Numbered from the stretch's first letter, positions 7,843 through 15,786 are shown. The stretch is 64,000 bases of DNA from Alcaligenes aquatilis (GCF_003076515.1 NZ_CP022390.1:1426001-1490000); one strand, 5' to 3'. Notes: generated by a model from the sequence alone, not told the origin. Numbers and translations are program-made.

Positions 7843-9009
7843 CTATAGTTTGTCGTCCTTGAGGGACAGCATTCCGCGAGCTTCGAGCAGCCGCCGCGTG
7901 TTCTCCAGTTCCTTTTGCAGCAGCTCGGCATCCGGCAACACCGTCCGGTAGTTGGCCGCCATTACCTTGGTCGGCAGACCATCCAGCGCATACCGCGCTA
8001 GGGCATGGCCTTTGTCGGCACAGAGGATCAGGCCCACGGGAGGATTCTCGTCCGGGTAGGCCCAATGCTCCTTGGCATAGTTGCAGTACATATGCATCTG
8101 TCCCACATCGGCATGGGTCAGGCTGCCCAGCTTCAAGTCAATGATGACCAGGCAGCGCAGCTTGCGATGGAAGAACAGCAAATCGACCCGATACCAAGTC
8201 TGGTCGATGCGCAACCGTCGTTGCCGCCCGACGAACGTGAAGCCTTCCCCGAGTTCCAGCAGGAAGTCCTCCAGCCGCTGGATCAAGGCCGCCTCCAGGT
8301 CGGATTCCGAATACTCGTCCTTGAGATCGAGGAACTCCAGCACATACGGGTCTTTGATGGCGTCATTGGGTGTGACGGCATCCTCGGGCTTGGCCACTGC
8401 CCCCTTGACCAGCATCGCCGCCTTGTCCTTGGACAAGGCGGTGCGTTCATAGAACTGGCTGCCGATCTGTCGATCAAGCTGGCGCACGCTCCAGCCACCG
8501 CGCAGCGCCTCTGTCTCGTAGAACTGACGGGCATGGTCATCCTTGACCGAAAGCAGCCGGACATAGGCCGACCACGGCAGAGTGAAGGCCTGGGCCAGTT
8601 CGGAGAGGTCGAATTTCCGAGACACCATCTCGGAATTGTCGGTGGGCAGTCCTTCTCCAGATTTCCGAGACAGTGTCTCGGAAATTGCCTCAAGAGGGTA
8701 AGCGACAAAGAAGCGCCGCATGTTCTCCAGGTTATCCGGGCTAAACCCGCGCCCAAAGCGCGCCGTAAGATCGGCGGACAACCGTGCCATCAACTGCTCG
8801 CCGTAACCAGCCCGCCGTCTGCCTTTCTGCTCGGCTTCGACAATCCTGCGGCCAATCTCCCAATAGCTGGCCGTCATCAGCGCGTTGACACTGCGCGCCG
8901 CTGCCTGGCGCGCCGCATCCAGCAGTTCCACGATGCCGCCGTGGATGCCGGCATAGCCGGCCGGTAAGGCAGCGGGTTTCCGCGCCGCCACGGGCGTCTT
9001 CCTTGTCAT
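7843..9009 (-). CDS. DUF1016 / PD-(D/E)XK nuclease family protein (YhcG-like)
   Basis: This 388-residue protein has the usual two parts of the family. The N-terminal DUF1016 region (residues ~20-190) includes SYWEIGRRIVEAEQKG and RFGRGFSPDNLENMRRFF. The C-terminal nuclease-like domain has YRVDLLFFHRKLRCLVIIDLK, matching a PD-(D/E)XK core (Asp, then ID-L-K). Such genes frequently sit beside integrases on islands, and defence or recombination roles have been proposed; none is demonstrated by this sequence. The start overlaps the integrase stop by four bases (ATGA), so the two form one leftward transcript. Residues ~100-130 contain two related peptide units (SETLSRKSG and SEMVSRKF) encoded by DNA palindromes. 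The frame is intact, unlike both neighbours. Confidence 0.85.
   Translation of the reverse strand: MTRKTPVAARKPAALPAGYAGIHGGIVELLDAARQAAARSVNALMTASYWEIGRRIVEAEQKGRRRAGYGEQLMARLSADLTARFGRGFSPDNLENMRRFFVAYPLEAISETLSRKSGEGLPTDNSEMVSRKFDLSELAQAFTLPWSAYVRLLSVKDDHARQFYETEALRGGWSVRQLDRQIGSQFYERTALSKDKAAMLVKGAVAKPEDAVTPNDAIKDPYVLEFLDLKDEYSESDLEAALIQRLEDFLLELGEGFTFVGRQRRLRIDQTWYRVDLLFFHRKLRCLVIIDLKLGSLTHADVGQMHMYCNYAKEHWAYPDENPPVGLILCADKGHALARYALDGLPTKVMAANYRTVLPDAELLQKELENTRRLLEARGMLSLKDDKL
8615..8635. repeat. Palindrome inside the DUF1016 gene, copy 1
   Basis: TTCCGAGA and TCTCGGAA form 8-base arms around a 5-base centre. On the minus strand it encodes the SEMVSRK peptide. It is closely related to the longer palindrome 46 bases further on. 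Confidence 0.8.
8661..8685. repeat. Perfect palindrome inside the DUF1016 gene, copy 2
   Basis: ATTTCCGAGACA and TGTCTCGGAAAT are perfect 12-base arms around a single G. On the minus strand it encodes ISETLSRK. The pairing with copy 1 suggests duplication or repeated insertion of one small palindromic unit within the coding frame. Confidence 0.85.
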
Positions 9010-10089
9010 GCTGTCACCTCCATAGAACGGGATGCCCCCGTAATCACCAGCCGCCGATTCGCCACCAGTTCGGCCGCATCGCGCACCGGCTTGTCCTCGG
9101 TATGAACATAGAGCATAAACACCGCCACGGTCTTGTGACCTGTGAGCTTAATGCCCACCTTGGTCGGCACGCCCGAGTTGGCAATGTCGGTCGTCGCACG
9201 GTGGCGGATGCCATGCGTGCCGACGTGCGGTACACCAGCGGCCTTGAGTACGCGCGTCCAGCCGCCGCAGTGTTCGCCGTGGGTCATGTGCCGGGTCGGG
9301 TGATTCGGCGACGGCAGGACATAGGGGCAACCTTCCCGGCGCGGCGCTGTGGACAGCAGCCGATAGGCTTCCTCGCTCATGGGCTTGGAGATCCCCCCGG
9401 TCTTGCTGCCGGGCCAGACGACTCGGCGCTTTTCCAGATCAACCCACGCCCATTCGAGCGGGCAGATTTCAAAGCGGCGGGCGGCGAACTCGAATTGCAG
9501 ACGGATCGCCAGGGGGATGACGTAGTTTTCCAGTCCTTCGGCTTCCAGCGTCTCTAACTGGCGGAAGATCCGCACCAGCCCATCGTCCACGATCAGCCGG
9601 GTTTCCTTGCCAGGTGGATACATCGGAACATGGCGGTACGGAGTCGTGCCGTCAGGGCGCAGCCCCCACACTTCGGCTAGGTTGAACATCTTGCGCAGCA
9701 CGCCAAAGCTCTTGTTCGCCTCCGTCGGTTTGTAGGCCAGCTTCTTCATCAGCGCGGCCACGTCCGGGCGCTTCACGTCCTGCACCTTCATCCGGCCCAT
9801 GATCGGGATGATGCAACGGTCGATGACGCCCTGATAGCCGCGCTGCGCGCTGGGCTTGTTGCGCTGTTTGGAGTAGTCCTCCATGAAGGTGTGGCAAAAC
9901 TCCTTCATGGTCGGTGCCTTGCGGGCGGCGCTCGCCCGCGTTCGTGCGGTACTGGAGCATGAACACCTTGCGACCGGCCGGAGTAATCTTGCACAGGAAG
10001 CCGGGCACCACGGTATCTCGCAGTTCGATGGCCTTGTCTTGGGGGTGTACCGCATCAACTGCGGACTTGGTGAGCTTGATCTTCGCCAT
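9006..10089 (-). pseudogene. Tyrosine integrase of the DUF4102 type, internal deletion with frameshift
   Basis: The N-terminal arm-binding domain starts at 10089 with MAKIKLTKSAVDAV and runs to AGERR near 9925. The frame then changes and coding resumes in another frame with ARKAPTMKEFCHTFMEDYS, continuing to the stop at 9006. Family members have roughly 35-45 residues between these points, so about 110-130 bases that are not a multiple of three seem lost, perhaps between short GAGCGCCGC-like repeats. The catalytic half is complete: the first Arg in FAARRFEI, the H-x-x-R box HGIRHR, the TGHK box and the Tyr in FMLYVHTED. The gene is at the island's right end, where an integrase is expected. 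It is unlikely to make a normal enzyme. Confidence 0.8.
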
Positions 10090-10263
10090 GATGGCTCCTC
10101 GAAAAGCCCGGTTTCCAAGAGCCGCATGGGAGCCACGCGAAGGGAAGCCGGGTCAAGTTTCGGAAAGCACCGGTATATATTGAACTCGCCTAAGTAATTG
10201 ATAAACCTGCTGTATCGAGCCTTGGCGCAGTCCAGCGAATTGCGGTACTGGAGTCATCGTGAA
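10090..10263. other. Right-hand end of the island, attachment site not identified
   Basis: This stretch upstream of the integrase gene should contain its promoter and the island's right attachment site. I see no tRNA gene or recognisable gene 3' end here. The paired left end lies outside the window, so direct repeats cannot be compared and the exact junction with the core chromosome stays unset. Confidence 0.35.
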
Positions 10264-10432
10264 ACAAAAAAAACCCCCACGCTGCGCCTACGGCTTGCGC
10301 TCCACCTCGCGGCTTGTATGCCGCTCGAATTCGCTAGGCACACAGCAGTCCGCAATGGACTGCTGTGTGTCCAGGCTCATCCCCGAGGGGGAGGTTTCGC
10401 CGGAGGCGCCGAGCCTTGGGGCGGCACGGCGA
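10264..10432. repeat. Burkholderiales-type dispersed intergenic element with a strong hairpin
   Basis: The stretch begins with an A-tract and CCCCCACGCTGCGCC and ends with CCCCGAGGGGGAG and GCCTTGGGGCGG. I recognise this GC-rich pattern from memory as a common intergenic repeat in Burkholderiales genomes. In its middle, about 10,339-10,369, CACACAGCAGTCC and GGACTGCTGTGTG form perfect 13-base arms with a 5-base loop. There is no coding sequence. The family assignment is not tested here. Confidence 0.45.
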
Positions 10433-10433
10433 C

Positions 10434-10472
10434 AAAAAAACCATCGCTGGCAGCACGCCGCGATGGTTTTTC
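10434..10472. terminator. Bidirectional intrinsic terminator
   Basis: CCATCGC (10441-10447) pairs with GCGATGG (10460-10466), flanked by an A-run on the left and a T-run on the right. It would end the leftward small membrane-protein gene that stops at 10493. Confidence 0.7.
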
Positions 10473-10492
10473 TCAAACGGTTTATCCCTGAC

Positions 10493-10780
10493 TCAGGCGC
10501 TGGCTTTCGGCTTTTCGTAACAGACCGCAAAGGCAATCACGCCCAGCACAAGACTGAACATCCCCACACCCACTGCCACGGCAGCCACCAGGCCCAGACC
10601 AATTGCAATAAACACGCCGGGAAAGGCGTAGTTTCGCAACCAAGAAGGCTTCTTGGGAACAAGAAATAGCCCTAAAAACAAGAACCAGGGCATCACAATC
10701 GTCCAGAACAGACTGTCCATTAGCACGTCACGCATCATTATTCCATTGAAGTAGGAGGGGCTTGGGCGAGAGCTAGACAC
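10493..10780 (-). CDS. Small membrane protein of unknown function
   Basis: The reading frame gives up to 95 residues; an internal start at MRDVLMDSLFWTIV (10735) would give 80. I do not recognise a family. Two hydrophobic segments are evident, one at FWTIVMPWFLFLGLFLVP and one at FPGVFIAIGLGLVAAVAVGV running on to VLGVIAFAV, separated by a basic loop (KKPSWLRN). This predicts an inner-membrane protein with two or three spans. A terminator follows its stop, and it diverges from the dienelactone hydrolase gene. The gene marks the first core-like sequence beyond the island. Confidence 0.6.
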   Translation of the reverse strand: MSSSRPSPSYFNGIMMRDVLMDSLFWTIVMPWFLFLGLFLVPKKPSWLRNYAFPGVFIAIGLGLVAAVAVGVGMFSLVLGVIAFAVCYEKPKASA

Positions 10781-10881
10781 CCCCGCCGTTCTGGGTGGAT
10801 TGTAAACGTCCTGAGGCTGGCCTCCCAGTATGGGCGACTGTTATAAAAGAGAATTATTGTTTTACAGCTAAAGGACACGCC

Positions 10882-11544
10882 ATGAGTACGCTTAGCTTGA
10901 CCAGCGCAGACCAGCACCGTTTCCAGGCCTATGCCGCAGGCGACGAAAAGGCCGAACGCGGCTTGATCGTGTTGCAGGAAATCTTTGGTGTGAATCAACA
11001 CATACGCAACACCTGCGAGCGTTTTGCCGAGCAGGGCTACCGGGTCTTGTCTCCCGCCCTGTTTGATCGGCAGCAAAAGAATGTAGAACTGGGCTACACC
11101 GCCCAGGACGTGCAAGCCGGTCTGGCCCTGCGCAACGGCATTGCCCAGGATAAAACCCTGCTGGATATCCAGGCCTGCGTGGACGCCTTGGGTTCGCGCA
11201 AGATTGGCATTGTGGGGTATTGCTGGGGGGGCTCCTTGAGCTGGCTGGCCGCCTGCCGCGTGCAGGGTCTGAAAGCGGCCAGTTGCTGGTATGGTTCGCA
11301 GATTGCCCAGAACGCCCAGGAACAGCCCAAGATTCCGGTGCAAATGCACTTTGGTGCCCAGGACCACTCCATTCCCGCCAGTGCCATTCAGACGATCAAA
11401 GACGCTCAGAAGGAGGTGGCCATTTACGTGTATGAGCCTGCCGGTCATGGTTTTGGCTGCGACCACCGCCCTGACTTTCACGAGGCGTCCTACAAACTGG
11501 CTCAGGAACGTACACTAGCCTTCTTTGCCGAACATCTGCGTTAA
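10882..11544 (+). CDS. Dienelactone hydrolase family protein
   Basis: The protein has 220 residues from the ATG at 10882, preceded by AAAGGA. It is an alpha/beta hydrolase with the family's cysteine nucleophile in GYCWGGSLSW; the acid is probably the Asp in FGAQDHSIP and the base the His in GHGFGCDHR. Classical members hydrolyse dienelactone to maleylacetate in chlorocatechol breakdown, but most chromosomal homologues have unknown substrates. There are no catechol genes around it, so the substrate here is open. It is closely followed by a DUF3820 gene (6 bases). Confidence 0.9.
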   Translation: MSTLSLTSADQHRFQAYAAGDEKAERGLIVLQEIFGVNQHIRNTCERFAEQGYRVLSPALFDRQQKNVELGYTAQDVQAGLALRNGIAQDKTLLDIQACVDALGSRKIGIVGYCWGGSLSWLAACRVQGLKAASCWYGSQIAQNAQEQPKIPVQMHFGAQDHSIPASAIQTIKDAQKEVAIYVYEPAGHGFGCDHRPDFHEASYKLAQERTLAFFAEHLR

Positions 11545-11550
11545 CCACCC

Positions 11551-11775
11551 ATGCTTGAATCCAGCGACGACCTGCTTGCCCTGTTGAACACCACCATGCC
11601 TTATGGGAAATACAAAGGTCGCTTGCTGGCGGACCTGCCGGGGCATTATCTGAACTGGTTTGCCCGCGAAGGCTTTCCTTCCGGGCGGCTGGGTCAACTA
11701 CTGGCCCTGATGCACGAACTGGATCATAACGGTCTGAAATCCCTGCTGGATCCCTTGCGCCCGCGTGGCCGGTAA
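11551..11775 (+). CDS. DUF3820 family protein
   Basis: This 74-residue protein matches the DUF3820 pattern: MPYGKYKGRLLADLP followed by YLNWFAREGFPSGRLG and then LLALMHELDHNGL. The family is a small soluble domain that has been annotated as a putative quorum-sensing-regulated virulence factor, which is not a demonstrated role. The start is 6 bases behind the hydrolase stop, so the two are probably co-transcribed. Confidence 0.85.
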   Translation: MLESSDDLLALLNTTMPYGKYKGRLLADLPGHYLNWFAREGFPSGRLGQLLALMHELDHNGLKSLLDPLRPRGR

Positions 11776-11873
11776 GCAGACTAATACCTTACTGAAAAGC
11801 AGGCTGCGGCAGTCTATCGACAGCCCGCTTGCTACTATCAACACTTCCTCTACGCCCCATTGTGAAGGACGTC

Positions 11874-12581
11874 ATGACCATCGATCTCTCTGCCTTTCCC
11901 ATCACCCGCAAATGGCCCGCTCAGCACCCCGAGCATCTGCAACTGTATTCCTTGCCCACCCCCAACGGCGTCAAGGTTTCCATCATGCTGGAAGAAATTG
12001 GCCTGCCTTACGAGCCGCATCTGGTCAGCTTTGAGCGCAACGATCAGCTCAGCCCGGAGTTTATTTCGCTCAGCAGCAACAACAAGATCCCGGCCATTCT
12101 GGACCCCAATGGCCCCGGCAATAAGCCGCTGGCCCTGTTCGAATCCGGTGCCATCCTGATCTATCTGGCCGAAAAATCCGGTCAGCTCCTGTCGGTTGAC
12201 CCAGCCCAGCGCTATGAAACCCTGCAATGGCTGATGTTCCAGATGGGGGGCGTCGGTCCCATGTTTGGTCAGCTAGGCTTCTTTCACAAATTTGCCGGCA
12301 AGGACTTTGAGGACAAGCGCCCTCGCGACCGCTATGTCAACGAATCCAAGCGTCTGCTGGGTGTGATCGACAAGCACTTGGACGGCAAGGACTGGATGGT
12401 GGGCAACCACTACTCTATCGCCGATATTGCCCTGTTCCCCTGGATTGCCAACCTGATTGGTTTTTACGGCGCAGGCGAGCTGGTGGAGTACGAGCAATTC
12501 AAGAACGTGGCTCGCGTTCTGCAACAATTCCAGGCCCGCCCGGCAGTACAACGCGGCCTGAATATCCCTGTTCGCGATTAA
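11874..12581 (+). CDS. Glutathione S-transferase, YghU/YfcG type
   Basis: The protein has 235 residues from the ATG at 11874. The N-terminal thioredoxin-like domain has LYSLPTPNGVKVSIMLEEIG, the TPN-G-K glutathione-binding signature of the bacterial Nu class, followed by FESGAILIYLAEKSG, where ES contacts glutathione. The C-terminal helical domain includes SIADIALFPWI, the conserved folding motif of the family. Nu-class enzymes show disulfide-bond oxidoreductase activity and act on organic hydroperoxides. The 99-base gap upstream suggests its own promoter. Confidence 0.9.
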   Translation: MTIDLSAFPITRKWPAQHPEHLQLYSLPTPNGVKVSIMLEEIGLPYEPHLVSFERNDQLSPEFISLSSNNKIPAILDPNGPGNKPLALFESGAILIYLAEKSGQLLSVDPAQRYETLQWLMFQMGGVGPMFGQLGFFHKFAGKDFEDKRPRDRYVNESKRLLGVIDKHLDGKDWMVGNHYSIADIALFPWIANLIGFYGAGELVEYEQFKNVARVLQQFQARPAVQRGLNIPVRD

Positions 12582-12649
12582 TGGATAAGCAGCGCCAATC
12601 AATGCTTATAAGCCAATATGCAATAGCCCTGCTATCAAACTGGTCTTTT

Positions 12650-12678
12650 TTGTTTCGCTTGGCGCCAATCCGTACAAT
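12650..12678 (+). promoter_or_regulatory. Sigma-70 type promoter for the structured RNA
   Basis: TTGTTT (12650-12655) and TACAAT (12673-12678) are separated by exactly 17 bases. Transcription would start near 12685, about 120 bases ahead of an intrinsic terminator with no coding frame between. Confidence 0.55.
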
Positions 12679-12684
12679 TGGCCT

Positions 12685-12834
12685 CCTAAACATTCTGCGC
12701 AAGCGGTACTATTCCGTTTGCCAGGCTTGCCCATCAATCAAAAAACCAGTCTGCTCATAGAGCGGATACAGGCAAATCCACCAGCCTGATGAGCAAGCCT
12801 TCAAAGCCCTGGATTCTTTCCAGGGCTTTTTTTT
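12685..12834 (+). ncRNA. Candidate structured small RNA (or leader RNA) of about 150 nt
   Basis: A promoter, compact folding and a terminator occur together in a gap without protein genes. Stem 1 is GCAAGCGG / CCGTTTGC (12699-12721). A long outer stem pairs GGCTTGCCCATCA (12724-12736) with TGATGAGCAAGCC (12787-12799), with one mismatch. Inside it are hairpins CTGCTC / GAGCGG (12751-12765) and CAGGC / GCCTG (12769-12788, its last bases shared with the outer stem), giving a branched junction. A terminator stem closes the unit. The OsmC gene begins 65 bases later, so a riboswitch-attenuator for that gene is the main alternative. It does not match 6S, 4.5S, tmRNA or RNase P RNA as I know them. 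Confidence 0.55.
12804..12834 (+). terminator. Intrinsic terminator of the structured RNA
   Basis: GCCCTGG and CCAGGGC flank a 7-base loop and are followed by eight T residues (12827-12834). It is one of the strongest terminators in the window and lies upstream of, not behind, a protein gene. Confidence 0.85.
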
Positions 12835-12898
12835 GTGTACGGTTTGGCGCCTTCGCTGCTACGCTTTTGGCTCCCTGCGACCTTGCCAGAACACCGCC

Positions 12899-13390
12899 AT
12901 GAAAACGCACCACTATGAATTGTTGATCAACTGGACCGGCAACACTGGAAACGGCACCCATACACTCCGTTCCTACTCACGCAATCATGAGCTAAGCGCG
13001 GCCGGCCTTGACACTATTGCCGCCTCTTCAGACCCCGCCTTTCGAGGTGATCCGGACCGTTGGAACCCCGAGCAGCTTTTCCTGGCATCGATCGCTCAGT
13101 GCCATATGCTGTGGTATCTGGGACTGGCGGCAGAAGCCGGCATTGTGGTCACGGCCTATGAAGACCGCCCTGTTGGCAGCATGATCGAACAGGCCAACAG
13201 GGCCGGTCAATTCGAGAGTGTTACCTTGCGCCCACGTGTCACAATCACACCAGACAGTGACGCTGCCTTGGCCAAATCGCTTCATGATCGCGTGGGCGAA
13301 TACTGTTTTATTGCCCGCTCGGTCAAAACCCCGATTGACCATGACGTCACGGTTCAGATACACGCCCCGAGGGCCCCGCAGCAGACATAA
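12899..13390 (+). CDS. OsmC family protein
   Basis: The protein has 163 residues from the ATG at 12899. It has the OsmC/Ohr fold signature RWNPEQLFLASIAQCHML with Cys68, and a second cysteine at Cys136 in GEYCFIARSV; these two positions match the catalytic pair of peroxidatic family members. OsmC and Ohr reduce organic hydroperoxides, using lipoylated proteins as electron source in known cases. This subgroup is less studied, so the exact substrate is unknown. A terminator-bearing RNA sits directly upstream and may control it. Confidence 0.88.
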   Translation: MKTHHYELLINWTGNTGNGTHTLRSYSRNHELSAAGLDTIAASSDPAFRGDPDRWNPEQLFLASIAQCHMLWYLGLAAEAGIVVTAYEDRPVGSMIEQANRAGQFESVTLRPRVTITPDSDAALAKSLHDRVGEYCFIARSVKTPIDHDVTVQIHAPRAPQQT

Positions 13391-13393
13391 CCA

Positions 13394-14260
13394 TTACACT
13401 GCCGGCAAAGGAATGAACTGCTCATCATCCAACGGTGGCAGCTTGATTCGGCCATGGAGCCAATCGTCCTTGGCTTGCTCGATACGGTCCTTGCTCGAGG
13501 ACACGAAGTTCCACCAGATATGGCGTGGCCCCAAAGGCTCACCGCCCAGCAGCATCAAGTGGCTGTTTTGCTCAGCAAGGATACGGGGGCTGTCGCCTTT
13601 GGCAAAGACCAGCATCTGACCGGCTCGATAGCGTTGTCCCCCCACTTCCAGCTCGCCCGCACAGATATAAATTGCGCGCTCTTCATGGCCGGTTGGCAAG
13701 GGTACGGACTGACCGCCTTGAACGCGCAACTCCATATAGAACAGGGGCGAGTCCACACTAACAGGACTAGACAAACCCAGCGCCGAACCGGCAATCAGGC
13801 GGCCTTCCAGGCCTATGTCCTGAATCAGGGGCAATTGCTCGGCTTCGTAATGCACAAAGTCCGGGTTCTGTTCTTCTTTGTGTTCCGGCAAGGCCACCCA
13901 AGCCTGGATCCCATCCATGCGGCCGCCTTGCGTGCGCATGGGTTCAAAACGCTCGGAGTGACTAATACCTGAACCGGCGCTCATCCAATTCAGCGCGCCC
14001 GGCGTAATGTCCTGTTCCACGCCCAGACTGTCACGATGCGTCATGGCCCCTTCAAACAAATAGGTGACGGTAGACAGGCCGATATGCGGATGTGGCAGCA
14101 CATCGTTTTCCGTTCCTACCGGTGCCCTCAGCGCTTGCGGCCCCATGCGATCAAAGAAGATAAAAGGCCCCACCATACGCCGTTGGCGAAAAGGCAAAAC
14201 GCGCCCCACCTCAAATGCTCCAATGCTGTGCTGACGTTGTGGAATAAGTAGCTCGACCAT
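13394..14260 (-). CDS. Pirin family protein
   Basis: The protein has 288 residues from the ATG at 14260, which has AGAGG upstream. It is a double cupin protein: the N-terminal barrel includes PFIFFDRMGP and the metal-binding stretch VLPHPHIGLSTVTYLFEG with GALNWMSAGSGISHSER. Pirins bind iron; bacterial members include quercetin dioxygenases and regulators of metabolism, so a specific role cannot be given. The stop lies 3 bases from the convergent OsmC stop. Confidence 0.88.
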   Translation of the reverse strand: MVELLIPQRQHSIGAFEVGRVLPFRQRRMVGPFIFFDRMGPQALRAPVGTENDVLPHPHIGLSTVTYLFEGAMTHRDSLGVEQDITPGALNWMSAGSGISHSERFEPMRTQGGRMDGIQAWVALPEHKEEQNPDFVHYEAEQLPLIQDIGLEGRLIAGSALGLSSPVSVDSPLFYMELRVQGGQSVPLPTGHEERAIYICAGELEVGGQRYRAGQMLVFAKGDSPRILAEQNSHLMLLGGEPLGPRHIWWNFVSSSKDRIEQAKDDWLHGRIKLPPLDDEQFIPLPAV

Positions 14261-14339
14261 AGACACCTCTACTGGAAAGTCACACACATACAATCCCGAT
14301 TACTATACTCTGGTCCCTGATTGGTTCGCCCACTCTCGC

Positions 14340-14987
14340 ATGTCCACACTCTCACTCTTCGATCCCGTTCCCGGCCATGTGCTGACTCTGGATACCGGCC
14401 TGATAGCCCTGCCTGGTTTGGCCTTGCCCTACGCCTGCGCCTTGGCACAGGCCATTCAAGAACTGCTGCACAGCGCCCCCTGGCGACATATGCAGGTTCC
14501 ATCAGGACATCGCATGTCGGCTGCACAAAGCAGTTGTGGCGTTTTGGGTTGGACATCGGACGAGCACGGCTACCGCTACAGTCCTACAGACCCGCAAACA
14601 GGTTTGGCCTGGCCAGCTATGCCTGCTGTATTCAAGGATTTGCTAACGCACATTGCCCAGGAGTCGGGCCAAGGCCCTTTTCAGGCCGATACCTGCCTGA
14701 TCAATTACTACGATGAGCAGGCGCATATGTCCTTGCATCAGGACAAAAACGAGCGCGACTTGCAGCACCCGATTATCTCGGTGTCCCTGGGACGTGAAGC
14801 CTTGTTTTTATGGGGTGGCGCAAAACGCAGCGACCCGGTGCGTACCCTGCGTCTACGCGATGGCGATGTGCTGGTCTGGTGGGGGCCATCCAGACTGAAT
14901 TTCCATGGGGTGCGCAGACTGGAAGGCCCGGCCCATCCACACTGGGGCTCGGGCCGGGTCAATCTGACCTTCAGAAAAGCAGGCTAA
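14340..14987 (+). CDS. alkB: Alpha-ketoglutarate-dependent DNA/RNA repair dioxygenase AlkB
   Basis: The protein has 215 residues, the usual AlkB length. It removes alkyl groups such as 1-methyladenine and 3-methylcytosine by oxidative demethylation, using Fe(II), oxygen and 2-oxoglutarate. Visible signatures are the iron-binding HxD in MSLHQDKNE, the distal His in LNFHGVRR, and the 2-oxoglutarate-binding Arg residues in GRVNLTFRKAG. TCLINYYDEQAHM is the conserved stretch ahead of HxD. No ada or alkA gene adjoins it. It diverges from pirin across an 79-base gap. Confidence 0.93.
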   Translation: MSTLSLFDPVPGHVLTLDTGLIALPGLALPYACALAQAIQELLHSAPWRHMQVPSGHRMSAAQSSCGVLGWTSDEHGYRYSPTDPQTGLAWPAMPAVFKDLLTHIAQESGQGPFQADTCLINYYDEQAHMSLHQDKNERDLQHPIISVSLGREALFLWGGAKRSDPVRTLRLRDGDVLVWWGPSRLNFHGVRRLEGPAHPHWGSGRVNLTFRKAG

Positions 14988-14997
14988 GCGGGTGTAA

Positions 14998-15786
14998 TCA
15001 ACCCAGTTCGGGCGGTGCAAAACGACGGTTTTCCAGCACGGGCAAAATCCGGCGAGCATACGCCAGACGCTCCCGATCCAGATCCACCAACAGCAGGGCC
15101 GGTGCCTCTGCCGCCTGGGCCACGATCACGCCCAAAGGATCCACCACCAGACTTTGGCCGATATTGCGTTCGCCACATTCCCCCACGGCTACCATATAGG
15201 CCGTGTTCTCCAAAGCACGCGCCGTCGTCAGCACACGCCAATGGTGCTCTTTCAACGGTCCTTTCAGCCAGGCCGAAGGCGCCAGCAAGACTTGAGCCCC
15301 ATCCACGCACAAGCGTCTGGCCAGTTCAGGAAAACGCAGATCGTAGCAAGTCATCAAACCGACCTTGAAACCGGCCACATCAATCAAGGCAGGGATTTCA
15401 GTGCCCGGCTGGACATAGCGCGACTCCTGCACCGAAAAGGCATCATACAAATGGAGCTTGTTGTAATGCGCCAGCACCTGACCATCACGCAGCACCACCA
15501 AGGTATTCCAGACCTTACCTTCCCCTGCCGGCGTATGAATGCAAAACACCACGGTCAAATCGGTATCGCGGGTCGCAACGCTCAGGCGGCTGACAAATTC
15601 CCCGTCCAGGGTCTGCGCGGATTTCAGGACCACTTCGGGGTCGGCCACATTTCTGGCCAGCACACCCTCAGGCAACACCAATAACTGCGCATCAGACCGT
15701 AAGGCCTGTTCGATCAACCCCAAGCATGCGCTCAGGTTTTCCTGCGAATCTCTGGATACGGCCATCTGGCCCAATGCAACTTTCAT
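14998..15786 (-). CDS. Carbon-nitrogen hydrolase (nitrilase-family amidase)
   Basis: The protein has 262 residues from the ATG at 15786, preceded by AAGGAGG. The catalytic Glu-Lys-Cys triad is visible: Glu in LPEGVLA, Lys in HYNKLHLYD and Cys in LMTCYDLRFPE. Length and the CYDLRFPEL-type motif suit the Nit/omega-amidase branch, which includes deaminated glutathione amidase. The precise substrate is not determined by sequence. It converges on alkB with 10 bases between the stops. Confidence 0.88.
   Translation of the reverse strand: MKVALGQMAVSRDSQENLSACLGLIEQALRSDAQLLVLPEGVLARNVADPEVVLKSAQTLDGEFVSRLSVATRDTDLTVVFCIHTPAGEGKVWNTLVVLRDGQVLAHYNKLHLYDAFSVQESRYVQPGTEIPALIDVAGFKVGLMTCYDLRFPELARRLCVDGAQVLLAPSAWLKGPLKEHHWRVLTTARALENTAYMVAVGECGERNIGQSLVVDPLGVIVAQAAEAPALLLVDLDRERLAYARRILPVLENRRFAPPELG

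Noticed and set aside
8005..8967. 320-codon open frame opposite the DUF1016 gene
   Set aside because: The leftward frame carries clear DUF1016 and nuclease motifs, so this is a shadow.
10090..10263. tRNA gene as the island's integration target
   Set aside because: No T-loop consensus (GGTTCRA) or acceptor stem could be found near the integrase start.
12784..12800. CTGATGAG, the core box of a hammerhead ribozyme
   Set aside because: The GAAA box and the cleavage-site arrangement are missing; the motif is part of the outer stem of the structured RNA.
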